NCBI RefSeq assembly: GCF_002993325.1
Contig: NZ_PVNO01000013.1
Coordinates: 1-64,000 of the forward strand
Reading direction: 5' to 3'
Length of the DNA stretch: 64,000 nucleotides
Source: Alteromonas gracilis
GTDB taxonomy: Bacteria > Pseudomonadota > Gammaproteobacteria > Enterobacterales > Alteromonadaceae
In this document: piece by piece, positions 35,814 through 44,329 of the stretch
Position numbering within the stretch: the first letter of the stretch is position 1
Layout: every line of letters starts with the position of its first letter
The notes under the pieces: generated by a model
Seen by the model: the letters and a program-made list of their open reading frames with translations, nothing else
Told to the model about the DNA's origin: nothing
The model's database searches: none
Program-made: the position numbers and the translations under genes

Positions 35814-38438
35814 TTAGTCACTTAAATTAGGACCCAGCCATTTCTCGGCTTCTTCCAACGTCCAGCCCTTACGCTTGGCGTAATCTTCTACTTGGTCAGC
35901 CTGAATTTTAGCTACGGCAAAATATTTAGCCTCAGGGTGTGCAAAATACCACCCCGATACCGATGCGCCCGGCCACATAGCGTAGCTCTCGGTTAGCTTC
36001 ATCCCGGTGTGCTGCTCTGCAGATAACAAATCCCAAATTAGCTGCTTTTCGGTGTGCTCAGGACAAGCCGCATAGCCTGGCGCCGGACGAATACCTTGAT
36101 ACTTTTCGCGAATTAATTCTTCATTACTTAGTGATTCGTCTGCGGCATAGCCCCAGTAGTGCTTGCGCACTTGCTCGTGTAGGTACTCAGCAAAAGCTTC
36201 AGCTAGCCTGTCGGCCACAGCTTTAACCATAATGCCATTGTAATCGTCGCCGGCTTTGATGAAGCTATCAGCCAGTTCGTCTTCGCCTATACCGCCTGTT
36301 ACCGCGAATGCGCCTACATAATCCTCGATACCGCTAGATTTATCGGCGACAAAATCTGCCAAACAATAGTTGGCAAATTTGTCTTTTAAGGTTTGCTGAC
36401 GCAGATGGTGAGCAACGCCTTGTACCTCATTTCTCGACTCATCACTGTAAATTTCTACATCGTCATTAACGCGATTTGCAGGAAATAGACCAATAACGCC
36501 TTTCGCTTGTAGGCTGTTATCAGCAATAATCTTATCTAACATAGCGTTAGCGTCACTGTATAGCGACTTAGCCTCATCACCCACAACTTCATCTTCAAGG
36601 ATCCGTGGGTATTTTCCGGCCAAAGACCAGGTTAGAAAGAAAGGAGTCCAGTCGATGTACTTGCGAAGCGTTGCTAAATCAGCGGTAACAGGGGTAACCC
36701 CCAAGTTCGCGGGCTTAACTGGCAAGGTAGTAAAGTCAGGCTTAAAAGCGTTTTCTCTGGCCTGTGCTAGCGTCACTGGCTTACTACGAGGCTTTTTACG
36801 TGCATGTTGTTCGCGTACGGTATCGTACTCTTTAGCAAGTTCTTGCGCGTAGATATCACGAGATGCTTTGTTGAGTAAGCGCTGACATACGCCAACAGCC
36901 CTACTTGCATTAGGCACATACGCAACAGGTGAATGGTAGTTCTGCTCAATTTTTACCGCAGTGTGCGCTTTCGATGTGGTCGCACCGCCAATAAGTAATG
37001 GAATTTCGAAACCTTGACGTTCCATTTCTTTAGCTACGTGAACCATCTCGTCAAGGGAAGGCGTGATAAGCCCAGACAAACCAATCATGTCTACGTTTTC
37101 ATCTTTGGCCGTTTGCAAAATTGTTGCCGCTGGCACCATTACGCCCAAATCGATCACTTCGAAGTTGTTACATTGAAGTACCACACCCACAATGTTCTTA
37201 CCAATATCGTGAACGTCACCTTTTACGGTAGCTAAAAGAATTTTACCGTTACTTTTAGCATCATCAGACTTTTCTTCTTCGATGTACGGCTGTAAGTGTG
37301 CCACCGCCTTTTTCATTACCCGGGCCGACTTCACCACCTGAGGGAGAAACATTTTTCCTTCGCCGAACAAATCACCCACCACGTTCATGCCGTCCATTAA
37401 CGGCCCTTCGATAACGTGTAGCGGACGCTCGGCCTGCTGGCGAGCTTCTTCAGTGTCTTCAATGATGTAGTCGGTAATTCCTTTAACTAAAGCATGTTCT
37501 AAGCGCTTATTAACGTCTTGTTCACGCCAGCTTAAGTCTTCTTTTGCTGCAGCTTTGCCGTCACCTTGATAGTTAGGTGCAATGTCTAACAAACGCTCAG
37601 TAGCATCGCTTCTGCGATTCAGGATCACATCTTCAACGGCTTCACGAAGTTCAGCTGGAATTTCGTCATACACCTCTAGCTGACCAGCATTTACGATAGC
37701 CATATCCATACCCGCGCGAATGGCGTGATACAAAAATACCGAGTGCATCGCCTCTCGCACTGGGTTGTTTCCCCTGAACGAGAAAGAGATGTTAGAGAGC
37801 CCGCCCGAAATATGGGAGTGCGGGCAGGTCCTACGTATTTCGCGGGTAGCTTCAATGAAATCTACTGCATAATTATCATGCTCTTCGATCCCCGTTGCTA
37901 CGGCAAAAATATTGGGGTCAAAAATAATGTCTTCAGGTGGAAAACCGATTTCCTCTGTCAGCAGCTTGTAGCTGCGCTGACATATTTCTACTTTGCGCTG
38001 CTGCGTGTCGGCCTGCCCTTTTTCGTCAAAGGCCATCACCACGGTTGCGGCACCGTAGCGTTTGATGAGCTTTGCTTGATTTAAAAAAAGTGCTTCACCT
38101 TCTTTTAAACTAATTGAATTAACAATGGCTTTGCCCTGGACGCATTTAAGCCCAGCTTCAATCACTTCCCATTTAGACGAATCAATCATAATGGGTACAC
38201 GGCTGATATCCGGCTCAGAGGCAATAAGATTCATGAAGGTGATCATGGCCTGCTTGGAATCAAGCATAGCCTCATCCATATTGATATCGATGATTTGCGC
38301 GCCGTTTTCGACTTGCTGTCTTGCAACATCAAGTGCGGCTTCATAATCACCATCAAGGATAAGACGTTTGAAGCGAGCCGAACCCGTAACGTTGGTTCGC
38401 TCACCTATATTAATAAATGTGGAAAATTCTGCGCTCAT
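35814..38438 (-). CDS. metH: Methionine synthase, folate/B12/activation part
   Basis: Carries the methyltetrahydrofolate-binding (pterin) domain (about residues 5-265), the cobalamin cap (about 300-390), the B12-binding domain with DVHDIG and its cobalt-ligand H410 (about 395-520), and the SAM-dependent activation domain with [13 protein letters not shown] (about 757-769). It lacks the homocysteine domain, which is the separate upstream gene. Together they total 1229 residues, the length of E. coli MetH. The ATG is in frame with the upstream gene, separated by one amber and three codons, and has its own ribosome site (AGGAGG). Confidence 0.95.
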   Translation of the reverse strand: MSAEFSTFINIGERTNVTGSARFKRLILDGDYEAALDVARQQVENGAQIIDINMDEAMLDSKQAMITFMNLIASEPDISRVPIMIDSSKWEVIEAGLKCVQGKAIVNSISLKEGEALFLNQAKLIKRYGAATVVMAFDEKGQADTQQRKVEICQRSYKLLTEEIGFPPEDIIFDPNIFAVATGIEEHDNYAVDFIEATREIRRTCPHSHISGGLSNISFSFRGNNPVREAMHSVFLYHAIRAGMDMAIVNAGQLEVYDEIPAELREAVEDVILNRRSDATERLLDIAPNYQGDGKAAAKEDLSWREQDVNKRLEHALVKGITDYIIEDTEEARQQAERPLHVIEGPLMDGMNVVGDLFGEGKMFLPQVVKSARVMKKAVAHLQPYIEEEKSDDAKSNGKILLATVKGDVHDIGKNIVGVVLQCNNFEVIDLGVMVPAATILQTAKDENVDMIGLSGLITPSLDEMVHVAKEMERQGFEIPLLIGGATTSKAHTAVKIEQNYHSPVAYVPNASRAVGVCQRLLNKASRDIYAQELAKEYDTVREQHARKKPRSKPVTLAQARENAFKPDFTTLPVKPANLGVTPVTADLATLRKYIDWTPFFLTWSLAGKYPRILEDEVVGDEAKSLYSDANAMLDKIIADNSLQAKGVIGLFPANRVNDDVEIYSDESRNEVQGVAHHLRQQTLKDKFANYCLADFVADKSSGIEDYVGAFAVTGGIGEDELADSFIKAGDDYNGIMVKAVADRLAEAFAEYLHEQVRKHYWGYAADESLSNEELIREKYQGIRPAPGYAACPEHTEKQLIWDLLSAEQHTGMKLTESYAMWPGASVSGWYFAHPEAKYFAVAKIQADQVEDYAKRKGWTLEEAEKWLGPNLSD

Positions 38439-38447
38439 AATGCCCTC

Positions 38448-39515
38448 CTAGTGTACAAACGGCTCTAGGCCTGACAAACGCATTTTAGGTTCAAATTGAG
38501 GCACTTTTCGCGGCGCGATACCCTCAACAGCATTTGCAATATCGCGGATATGCTCTGGCGTACTGCCGCAGCAGCCACCCACAATATTGACAAGTCCCGA
38601 CTGGGCCCACTCTTTGATATGTTCCGCCATTTCAGGGCCTTCCATATCGTACTCGCCAAATTCATTGGGTAGCCCAGCATTGGGATGAGCAGAAATAAGG
38701 CACTCGCTAACCGCGGCGACTTCATCGACATATTGTCTCAAAAGGTCTGGACCTAATGCGCAGTTTAATCCGAAAGAGAAAGGGCTGATGTGGCGCATTG
38801 AGTAATAAAACGCCTCAGCGGTTTGCCCCGATAGCGTGCGCCCTGAGGCATCGGTAATTGTCCCCGATACCATCACGGGTAAAGACTTGCCTAATTTTTC
38901 GAATACAGACTCTACGGCAAACGCCGCCGCCTTCGCATTTAGCGTGTCGAAAATAGTCTCTAGCATGATCAAGTCTACACCACCTTCGATAAGTGCCTCG
39001 GTCGACTCGCTGTAGGCTTCAACTAACTCGTCAAAGGTTACGTTTCGTTTACCAGGGTCATTTACATCTGGTGATATTGACGCCGTGCGATTTGTTGGCC
39101 CTAGTACACCCGCTACGAATCTTGGTTTATTAGGTGTTTTTGCCGTGAATTCATCGGCTGCTTTACGCGCTAACTTTGCTGCAGCAAGGTTAATATCACG
39201 AGAATGCGCCTGCATATCGTAATCAGCCATAGCAATGGTTGTAGCGTTAAACGTGTTGGTTTCGATAATGTCTGCGCCAGCGTCGAAGTAATCGCAGTGA
39301 ATCTGGTAAATAATATCAGGCTGGGTAATCACCAACATATCGTTATTACCTTTTACGTCGCAGTGCCAATCTGCGAACTGGGTTCCGCGATAATCGGCTT
39401 CTTCTAGTTTGTGGCGCTGGATCATTGTGCCCATCGCACCATCAAGTATAAGAATACGTTGTTTAGCGGCTTCTGTAAGCGTTGCCTGCGCGCTTGAATT
39501 TGTTCTTTGGCTCAC
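38448..39515 (-). CDS. metH: Methionine synthase, homocysteine-binding part
   Basis: Homocysteine S-methyltransferase domain, 355 aa, corresponding to the first third of MetH. The zinc ligands are C252 (GLNCALG) and C315-C316 (VGGCCGS), close to C247, C310 and C311 of E. coli MetH. It starts with GTG (GTGAGCCAAAG) three bases after metA and ends with TAG directly before the ribosome site of the second metH part. It presumably acts as a complex with that protein. Readthrough of the amber codon would give a full-length enzyme. Confidence 0.94.
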   Translation of the reverse strand: MSQRTNSSAQATLTEAAKQRILILDGAMGTMIQRHKLEEADYRGTQFADWHCDVKGNNDMLVITQPDIIYQIHCDYFDAGADIIETNTFNATTIAMADYDMQAHSRDINLAAAKLARKAADEFTAKTPNKPRFVAGVLGPTNRTASISPDVNDPGKRNVTFDELVEAYSESTEALIEGGVDLIMLETIFDTLNAKAAAFAVESVFEKLGKSLPVMVSGTITDASGRTLSGQTAEAFYYSMRHISPFSFGLNCALGPDLLRQYVDEVAAVSECLISAHPNAGLPNEFGEYDMEGPEMAEHIKEWAQSGLVNIVGGCCGSTPEHIRDIANAVEGIAPRKVPQFEPKMRLSGLEPFVH

Positions 39516-39518
39516 GTG

Positions 39519-40457
39519 CTACCTCTTTGGCTGTGACTTTTCAGCAAGCTGACTTAAATCGTAAGGAGTGGTCTGATAGACATAGTAATTCAGCCAGTTT
39601 GTAAACAACAGGCTACCGTGTGAGCGCCACTGTACAATGGGAGACTTGGCTGGATCATCTCCTTCAAAATAATTTTTTGGAATTGCAGGGGTTTGCCCTG
39701 CTGATAAATCTCTAAAGTATTCGTCTTTTAGTGTATCAGGATCATACTCTGGATGACCGGTTACGAACACCATCCGTTTATCATCAGAAGCGACAATATA
39801 CGCACCTACATCATCTGACTCTGCCACTACGTTAAGGCCATCCACACTGTTGTATTGCGATGTATGAATGTGACCATACCGAGAGTGAGGGGCGAAGAAT
39901 GTTGGATCAAAGCCTCTTAATAACTCGTTATTAGGATCATTGACGTGATGTTTAAATACGCCTGAAAACTTTTCGTCTCTTATTTCTCGGGTAACGCCAT
40001 AAAAGTGATACATAGCAGCGTGAGCAGCCCAACAAAGATATAGCGTTGAGTTAACATGACGCTGTGCCCACTCTAAAATTGTGGTCATAGTGTCCCAATA
40101 CTTCACTTCTTCATAATCAATTAGAGCAAGAGGCGCTCCTGTTACAATGAGACCATCGTACTTCTTGTTCGCTACGGCAGAGAAGTCGTGATAAAAAGCG
40201 TCCATGTGCGACTGCGGCGTGTTTTTTGGTGCTTGGTTGTCAATACGAATAAGGTCCACATTGATTTGAAGCGGTGTATTTGAGAGCAAACGAAGTAGCT
40301 GTACTTCCGTTTCGATCTTATTCGGCATTAAATTAAGAATACCAACCTCAAGAGGACGAATATCCTGATTGGCCGCCCTGTCCATGTCCATGGTAAAAAT
40401 GTTTTCACCTAGTAGTACATTCTGTGCAGGCAATTGCTCAGGAATACGAATTGGCAT
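39519..40457 (-). CDS. metA: Homoserine O-acyltransferase (MetA)
   Basis: Activates homoserine with an acyl-CoA, the first committed step of methionine synthesis. The 312-aa protein has the catalytic C142 (LYLCWAAH), H235 and E237 (VTGHPEYD), matching E. coli numbering. Residue 111, which discriminates the acyl donor in this family (Gly for succinyl, Glu for acetyl), is Ala here (APLA). A small residue suggests succinyl-CoA. It heads the run metA-metH-metH-DUF938-ppnP, with tandem MetJ boxes 58-89 bases upstream. Confidence 0.95.
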   Translation of the reverse strand: MPIRIPEQLPAQNVLLGENIFTMDMDRAANQDIRPLEVGILNLMPNKIETEVQLLRLLSNTPLQINVDLIRIDNQAPKNTPQSHMDAFYHDFSAVANKKYDGLIVTGAPLALIDYEEVKYWDTMTTILEWAQRHVNSTLYLCWAAHAAMYHFYGVTREIRDEKFSGVFKHHVNDPNNELLRGFDPTFFAPHSRYGHIHTSQYNSVDGLNVVAESDDVGAYIVASDDKRMVFVTGHPEYDPDTLKDEYFRDLSAGQTPAIPKNYFEGDDPAKSPIVQWRSHGSLLFTNWLNYYVYQTTPYDLSQLAEKSQPKR

Positions 40458-40514
40458 AGAGGGCTCCAGTGATAAATTACAATATCTGTATTGTGTCTAT
40501 AACTGGGAATATGT

Positions 40515-40546
40515 CAACATCTTTACGTCTAGACGTCTAAACGTTT
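40515..40546 (-). promoter_or_regulatory. Tandem MetJ boxes upstream of metA
   Basis: Consecutive 8-base boxes CAACATCT, TTACGTCT, AGACGTCT and AAACGTTT follow without gaps. The third is the exact met-box consensus AGACGTCT; the first is weak (5 of 8). MetJ-SAM binding here would repress the whole methionine run. It also sits just past the end of the chemotaxis operon. Confidence 0.9.
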
Positions 40547-40571
40547 TTTTCAGATTTGTAGAACTGTTTTA

Positions 40572-41006
40572 TTAACTGCCTTGTTTGTGCACCATAACCA
40601 GCATCTCCGCTTCTGCTCTTGGTATATCACAGGCTTCAATAATCTCGTCAATGCTTGCCCCTTGCTTCACAAGCTCTGCTGCTCGCTGATAAAGGCGTAA
40701 AGAAGGGTCTTGTAACCGAAGCTCGCGAAGCTCATTCTCAATGCTTATCTGCTTTTCATCTAACTCTTTGAGGTGTCGAGTGATAACTATGGTTCTAGCC
40801 TGCGCTTCAGCCTGCTGATTATTAGCGTTGTTTGCCAACGCTTCTACTCGGGCGAGTGCTTCAATATGTTCAGCTTGGCTAGTTTCTATAGAAGTACGCA
40901 GCTTACGAATGTGCGAGTACAACAACCCCACCGTCACGGCAAGTACAACCACTAACACAATCAAAACTAGTTCTAACAAGGTAGGTGCAGCAAGCTGCCA
41001 ATCCAT
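40572..41006 (-). CDS. DUF2802 membrane protein at the end of the che operon
   Basis: Uncharacterised protein, 144 aa. It has one N-terminal membrane segment (about residues 10-31), a coiled-coil-like middle (about 35-95) and a C-terminal region (about 100-140, RAAELVKQGASIDEIIEACDIPRAEAEML). The last resembles a small helix-turn-helix fold. The family is called DUF2802, and I recall it in the same place, behind cheW, in other polarly flagellated gammaproteobacteria. A role in chemotaxis-array or flagellar placement is a guess from context. Confidence 0.8.
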   Translation of the reverse strand: MDWQLAAPTLLELVLIVLVVVLAVTVGLLYSHIRKLRTSIETSQAEHIEALARVEALANNANNQQAEAQARTIVITRHLKELDEKQISIENELRELRLQDPSLRLYQRAAELVKQGASIDEIIEACDIPRAEAEMLVMVHKQGS

Positions 41007-41063
41007 GGACGTAACCCTTGGGGAAATGCAGGCAGTATTAAATAATACTGCCCAGTCATTTAT

Positions 41064-41555
41064 TTAGATATTGCTAAGCTCATCCCACTCTTCATCGCTC
41101 AGCAATTTATTAAGGTCAACAAGAATCAGTAATTCGCCATCGCGGTTACTAACGCCCTGAATAAACTTGGCGCTTTCCTCTGTGCCCACGTTAGGTGCAC
41201 TGTCAATCTCTGAAGACTTCAAGTAAACCACCTCGGCCACACTATCAACCAAAATTCCAACGACTTGCTCGTCAGACTCAATAATTACAATACGTGTGTT
41301 GTCTGTTATCTCTGTTGGCGGCAAACCAAATCGTGCACGAGTATCAATTACCGTTACTACGTTACCACGCAGATTGATAATACCTAATACATAATCGGGC
41401 GCACCGGGAACCGGAGCTATCTCGGTATAACGCAATACTTCTTGAACTTGCATTACGTTAATACCATATGTTTCATCACCTAGGCGATACGTAACCCATT
41501 GAAGGACTTCGTCATTGCTGTCGGTGGCATTACTACTTGTTCTTTCGTCGGTCAT
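41064..41555 (-). CDS. cheW: Chemotaxis coupling protein CheW
   Basis: Scaffold that links chemoreceptors to CheA. I choose the ATG at 41555 (163 aa) with GGGAG upstream; a TTG five codons earlier is the alternative. A single CheW domain covers about residues 18-155, with VLGIINLRGNVVTVID (about 56-71) and the receptor-interface EVVYLKSSEID segment. It lies between parP and the DUF2802 gene, in the order seen in Vibrio. Confidence 0.95.
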   Translation of the reverse strand: MTDERTSSNATDSNDEVLQWVTYRLGDETYGINVMQVQEVLRYTEIAPVPGAPDYVLGIINLRGNVVTVIDTRARFGLPPTEITDNTRIVIIESDEQVVGILVDSVAEVVYLKSSEIDSAPNVGTEESAKFIQGVSNRDGELLILVDLNKLLSDEEWDELSNI

Positions 41556-41572
41556 GAACCTGGCTCCCAATA

Positions 41573-42370
41573 CTATGGCGTCTGGTCGTTACTGCTTAAG
41601 CCTTTGTTAAGCATAGATATTAATTCTTCAACGTCAATTAACGCGCACATTTTTTCTTTAACCATCCCCGCTAACCAGGGACGTTTTCCTGTGGACTCGC
41701 GCCATTTAACATCATCTGTAGTCAAATTGACCGTATTAACAAGCTTTTCACTTGCCAACCCCCACAAACTTTCTCCTAACATAATAAGATATCGGTAGTT
41801 GAGCGATTGTGCGAGGTTTTCATCATATTTTTCTGGCATTACCCACTTTGCTGAATCCACAACATTGAGTTTAGACTCTCTGTGCAGCATTACACCCATA
41901 AACCAATCAGGTTTTCCGAAAAGTGGCCCAATTTTCTCAATTTGATGAATTCCGCCTAGGGTAGTTAACGGTACCGCTAGCGTTAAACCCGCCACTTCAA
42001 AGAATAGCGCTTGAAAACGAAAACCGAGAGTATCCTTTAGTGGTACTTTCGATTTAATTTCAGTGTCTAAAAGCCTATTTTTCTGACTCTCGGTTTGAGC
42101 TACTGGGTTTCGCTTATTATCCTCAACAGAGTTAAGCGTCGACGTCTCTATAATCGACGTTACCTTGTCTGCAATCGCCTCTTCTTTGTGCTGAGTAGAA
42201 TCTTGCTCTTCAACGCCTAATAGGGTTGTTTCCGCTATTTGTTGAGACGCTTGCTCAAGCAACTTAGCCGTGCGCGCAGTAACATCTTCCGGTGTTTCAG
42301 GCTCTTTGAGAAGGCTATCTAAGTATGCCTCCATCACTTCTTCACGGGCAAAGGGTGATTGCTTGCTCAT
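41573..42370 (-). CDS. parP: CheW-like protein, ParP-type array positioning factor
   Basis: The 265-aa protein has a low-complexity acidic N-terminus (1-105) and a C-terminal CheW-like domain (about 108-255, LFFEVAGLTLAVPLTTLGGIHQI...). This is the layout of ParP, which in Vibrio tethers chemoreceptor arrays to the old-pole ParC via an array-integrating domain related to CheW. Its position between a ParA-like ATPase gene and cheW is the same. The Vibrio-type proline-rich N-terminus is not obvious, so function is assigned mainly by synteny. Confidence 0.82.
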   Translation of the reverse strand: MSKQSPFAREEVMEAYLDSLLKEPETPEDVTARTAKLLEQASQQIAETTLLGVEEQDSTQHKEEAIADKVTSIIETSTLNSVEDNKRNPVAQTESQKNRLLDTEIKSKVPLKDTLGFRFQALFFEVAGLTLAVPLTTLGGIHQIEKIGPLFGKPDWFMGVMLHRESKLNVVDSAKWVMPEKYDENLAQSLNYRYLIMLGESLWGLASEKLVNTVNLTTDDVKWRESTGKRPWLAGMVKEKMCALIDVEELISMLNKGLSSNDQTP

Positions 42371-42377
42371 TATTTTA

Positions 42378-43142
42378 TTACTTCTCCAACACGGCTAATA
42401 GCTTCGCATAAGCAGACACACCACGAGTTTTAGGATAAGCAGATGAAATAGGCAACTGCACTAAACTGGCATCTCTAAAGTGAGTATCTACGGGGATGAC
42501 CCCTTCCCACACGCGCTCACCATAATCGCTTAATAACTTTTTACGTGATGCTAGCGCAGCGTTCGTTCGCTTATCAAACATAGTTGGAATTATCACTGTA
42601 TCGAAGGTTTTATTTAACGAACGCCCCATAATTTCCATGGTCCGAATCATTCTGTCTAACCCCTTTAATGCCAAATACTCTGTTTGCGTGGGTACAATTA
42701 CTTTGTCGCACGCTGCTAGCGCATTGACCATAAGTACCCCTAAAACTGGCGGGCAATCAATAATCGCCACATCAAATTCATCAGCAATTTTAGCAAGGGC
42801 CTTTTTAAGGACTAATCCCATTCCTTGCTCACTCCCCATCGTCCTATCAAGGGTGGCTAACGCCATAGTGGCAGGCAGCACATACAGATTGTCTAACTTC
42901 GTTGGACTTAAGCAATCCATAACGTTATCGGCAGAAAGTGAACTAGACTGAATAAAAATATCGTAGACTGAATGACTCGTTGCTTCAGCGTCAATACCGA
43001 AATAATAACTCAGAGATGCATGAGGGTCGGTATCTATCATAAGTACACGCTTTCCCTGCTCTGCAAGCAAACCACCAAGGCTCACCGTAGTGGTTGTTTT
43101 CCCCACTCCGCCTTTTTGATTTGCTACAGTCCACACTTTCAT
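42378..43142 (-). CDS. parC: ParA-like ATPase ParC, polar placement of chemotaxis arrays
   Basis: MinD/ParA-family ATPase, 254 aa from the ATG at 43142 (an upstream TTG would add eight residues). The deviant Walker A is QKGGVGKTTT (about residues 9-18), switch I is DTDPHASLS (about 38-46) and switch II is DCPPVLG. In Vibrio the homologous ParC brings chemotaxis proteins to the cell pole; it is not the topoisomerase ParC. It lies between cheB and parP, eight bases before parP. Confidence 0.88.
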   Translation of the reverse strand: MKVWTVANQKGGVGKTTTTVSLGGLLAEQGKRVLMIDTDPHASLSYYFGIDAEATSHSVYDIFIQSSSLSADNVMDCLSPTKLDNLYVLPATMALATLDRTMGSEQGMGLVLKKALAKIADEFDVAIIDCPPVLGVLMVNALAACDKVIVPTQTEYLALKGLDRMIRTMEIMGRSLNKTFDTVIIPTMFDKRTNAALASRKKLLSDYGERVWEGVIPVDTHFRDASLVQLPISSAYPKTRGVSAYAKLLAVLEK

Positions 43143-43170
43143 GATGTTTATTCCGTTAGAGTCCAAAGCG

Positions 43171-44301
43171 CTAGCGCATCTCGGTTTGAACGCAACTACC
43201 TATATCGTCAATATTAATGTTCTTGCTCGATATGTTAGCAACCGCTACAGCTTGCGGCATTCCATATACAACACAAGAATCTTGATCTTGGGCCCAAATG
43301 GTTGCGCCTTTGTCTTTCAACAATCGACAGCCTTCCCGACCGTCTGCACCCATTCCCGTCAATATAATGCCTAAAACATCACCACCAAAAGCTTTAGCCA
43401 ATGAACCAAACGTAAGGTCTACGCTAGGTTTATAATTGACCTTTTCCGACGCGCTTGCATCGGTTATTACTATGCTTTTGCTCAGGCCAATATTTTCTAT
43501 CAGCATTTGCCTGCCACCCGGAGCCAGATAAGCGTGACCCGGTTTTAATATGTCGCCATGCTCAGCTTCTTTCACGCTTATATTGCAGTTTGAATTCAAC
43601 CGTTGCGCAAACGCTGTGGTAAACGTACCAGGCATATGCTGGACAAGCAAAATAGGATACGGAAAGTCTGCAGGTAAAGGCGCAAGCACTTTTTGAAGTG
43701 CAACAGGCCCGCCAGTGGATGCACCAATCGCTAAACATTTATAGCGTTTACCCGTTGCTCTGACCGACGATACGGTGGGTTGCTTTGTTGCGTCCTTATG
43801 CCCGGACAATAATCCAGAGGTTTTAAAGAAAGCCTGTTTGGGCGCATTATCTGGGAGCTGTCTTGTTTCCGTTGCCCTAAATAACGGACGCCTAAGACCA
43901 ACGCCCCTGCGCGCTATCAACCTAACTTTGGTGCACAATAAATGAGATGCTTCTTTTCTATCTTGCGCAATATCTTCAAATTTCTTTGGCAAGAAATCGA
44001 GCGCGCCTGCTTCAAGGGCATCAAGCGTGGCTTGGGCGCCGTGATAGGTTAAGGATGAAAACATAAGGATCGGCGTAGGCTTTTTATCCATGATAGCCTT
44101 CACCGCAGAAATGCCGTCCATTACCGGCATCTCCACATCCATTGTTATTACATCTGGTTTGAGCGCTTCTGCTTTTTCTAGTGCATCACGACCATTTCGC
44201 GCTTCCCCGACTACTTCAAGTTCTTTATCGCTGTCGAGTATTTCTCTTACCCGACGACGATAAAATGTCGAGTCGTCCACCACAAGGACTTTAAAGACCA
44301 T
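43171..44301 (-). CDS. cheB: Chemotaxis methylesterase/deamidase CheB
   Basis: Removes methyl groups from chemoreceptors and deamidates them. The 376-aa protein has an N-terminal receiver with phosphorylated D55 (VITMDVEMP), a linker (about 125-180) and a C-terminal methylesterase domain. The catalytic serine is in GASTGGP (about 186-192), the histidine in LLVQHMPG and the aspartate in GMGADGREG. cheR is not in this cluster within the window. It lies 28 bases after cheA. Confidence 0.96.
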   Translation of the reverse strand: MVFKVLVVDDSTFYRRRVREILDSDKELEVVGEARNGRDALEKAEALKPDVITMDVEMPVMDGISAVKAIMDKKPTPILMFSSLTYHGAQATLDALEAGALDFLPKKFEDIAQDRKEASHLLCTKVRLIARRGVGLRRPLFRATETRQLPDNAPKQAFFKTSGLLSGHKDATKQPTVSSVRATGKRYKCLAIGASTGGPVALQKVLAPLPADFPYPILLVQHMPGTFTTAFAQRLNSNCNISVKEAEHGDILKPGHAYLAPGGRQMLIENIGLSKSIVITDASASEKVNYKPSVDLTFGSLAKAFGGDVLGIILTGMGADGREGCRLLKDKGATIWAQDQDSCVVYGMPQAVAVANISSKNINIDDIGSCVQTEMR

Positions 44302-44329
44302 GGATTACTATTCCTATTAATTCATCGCC

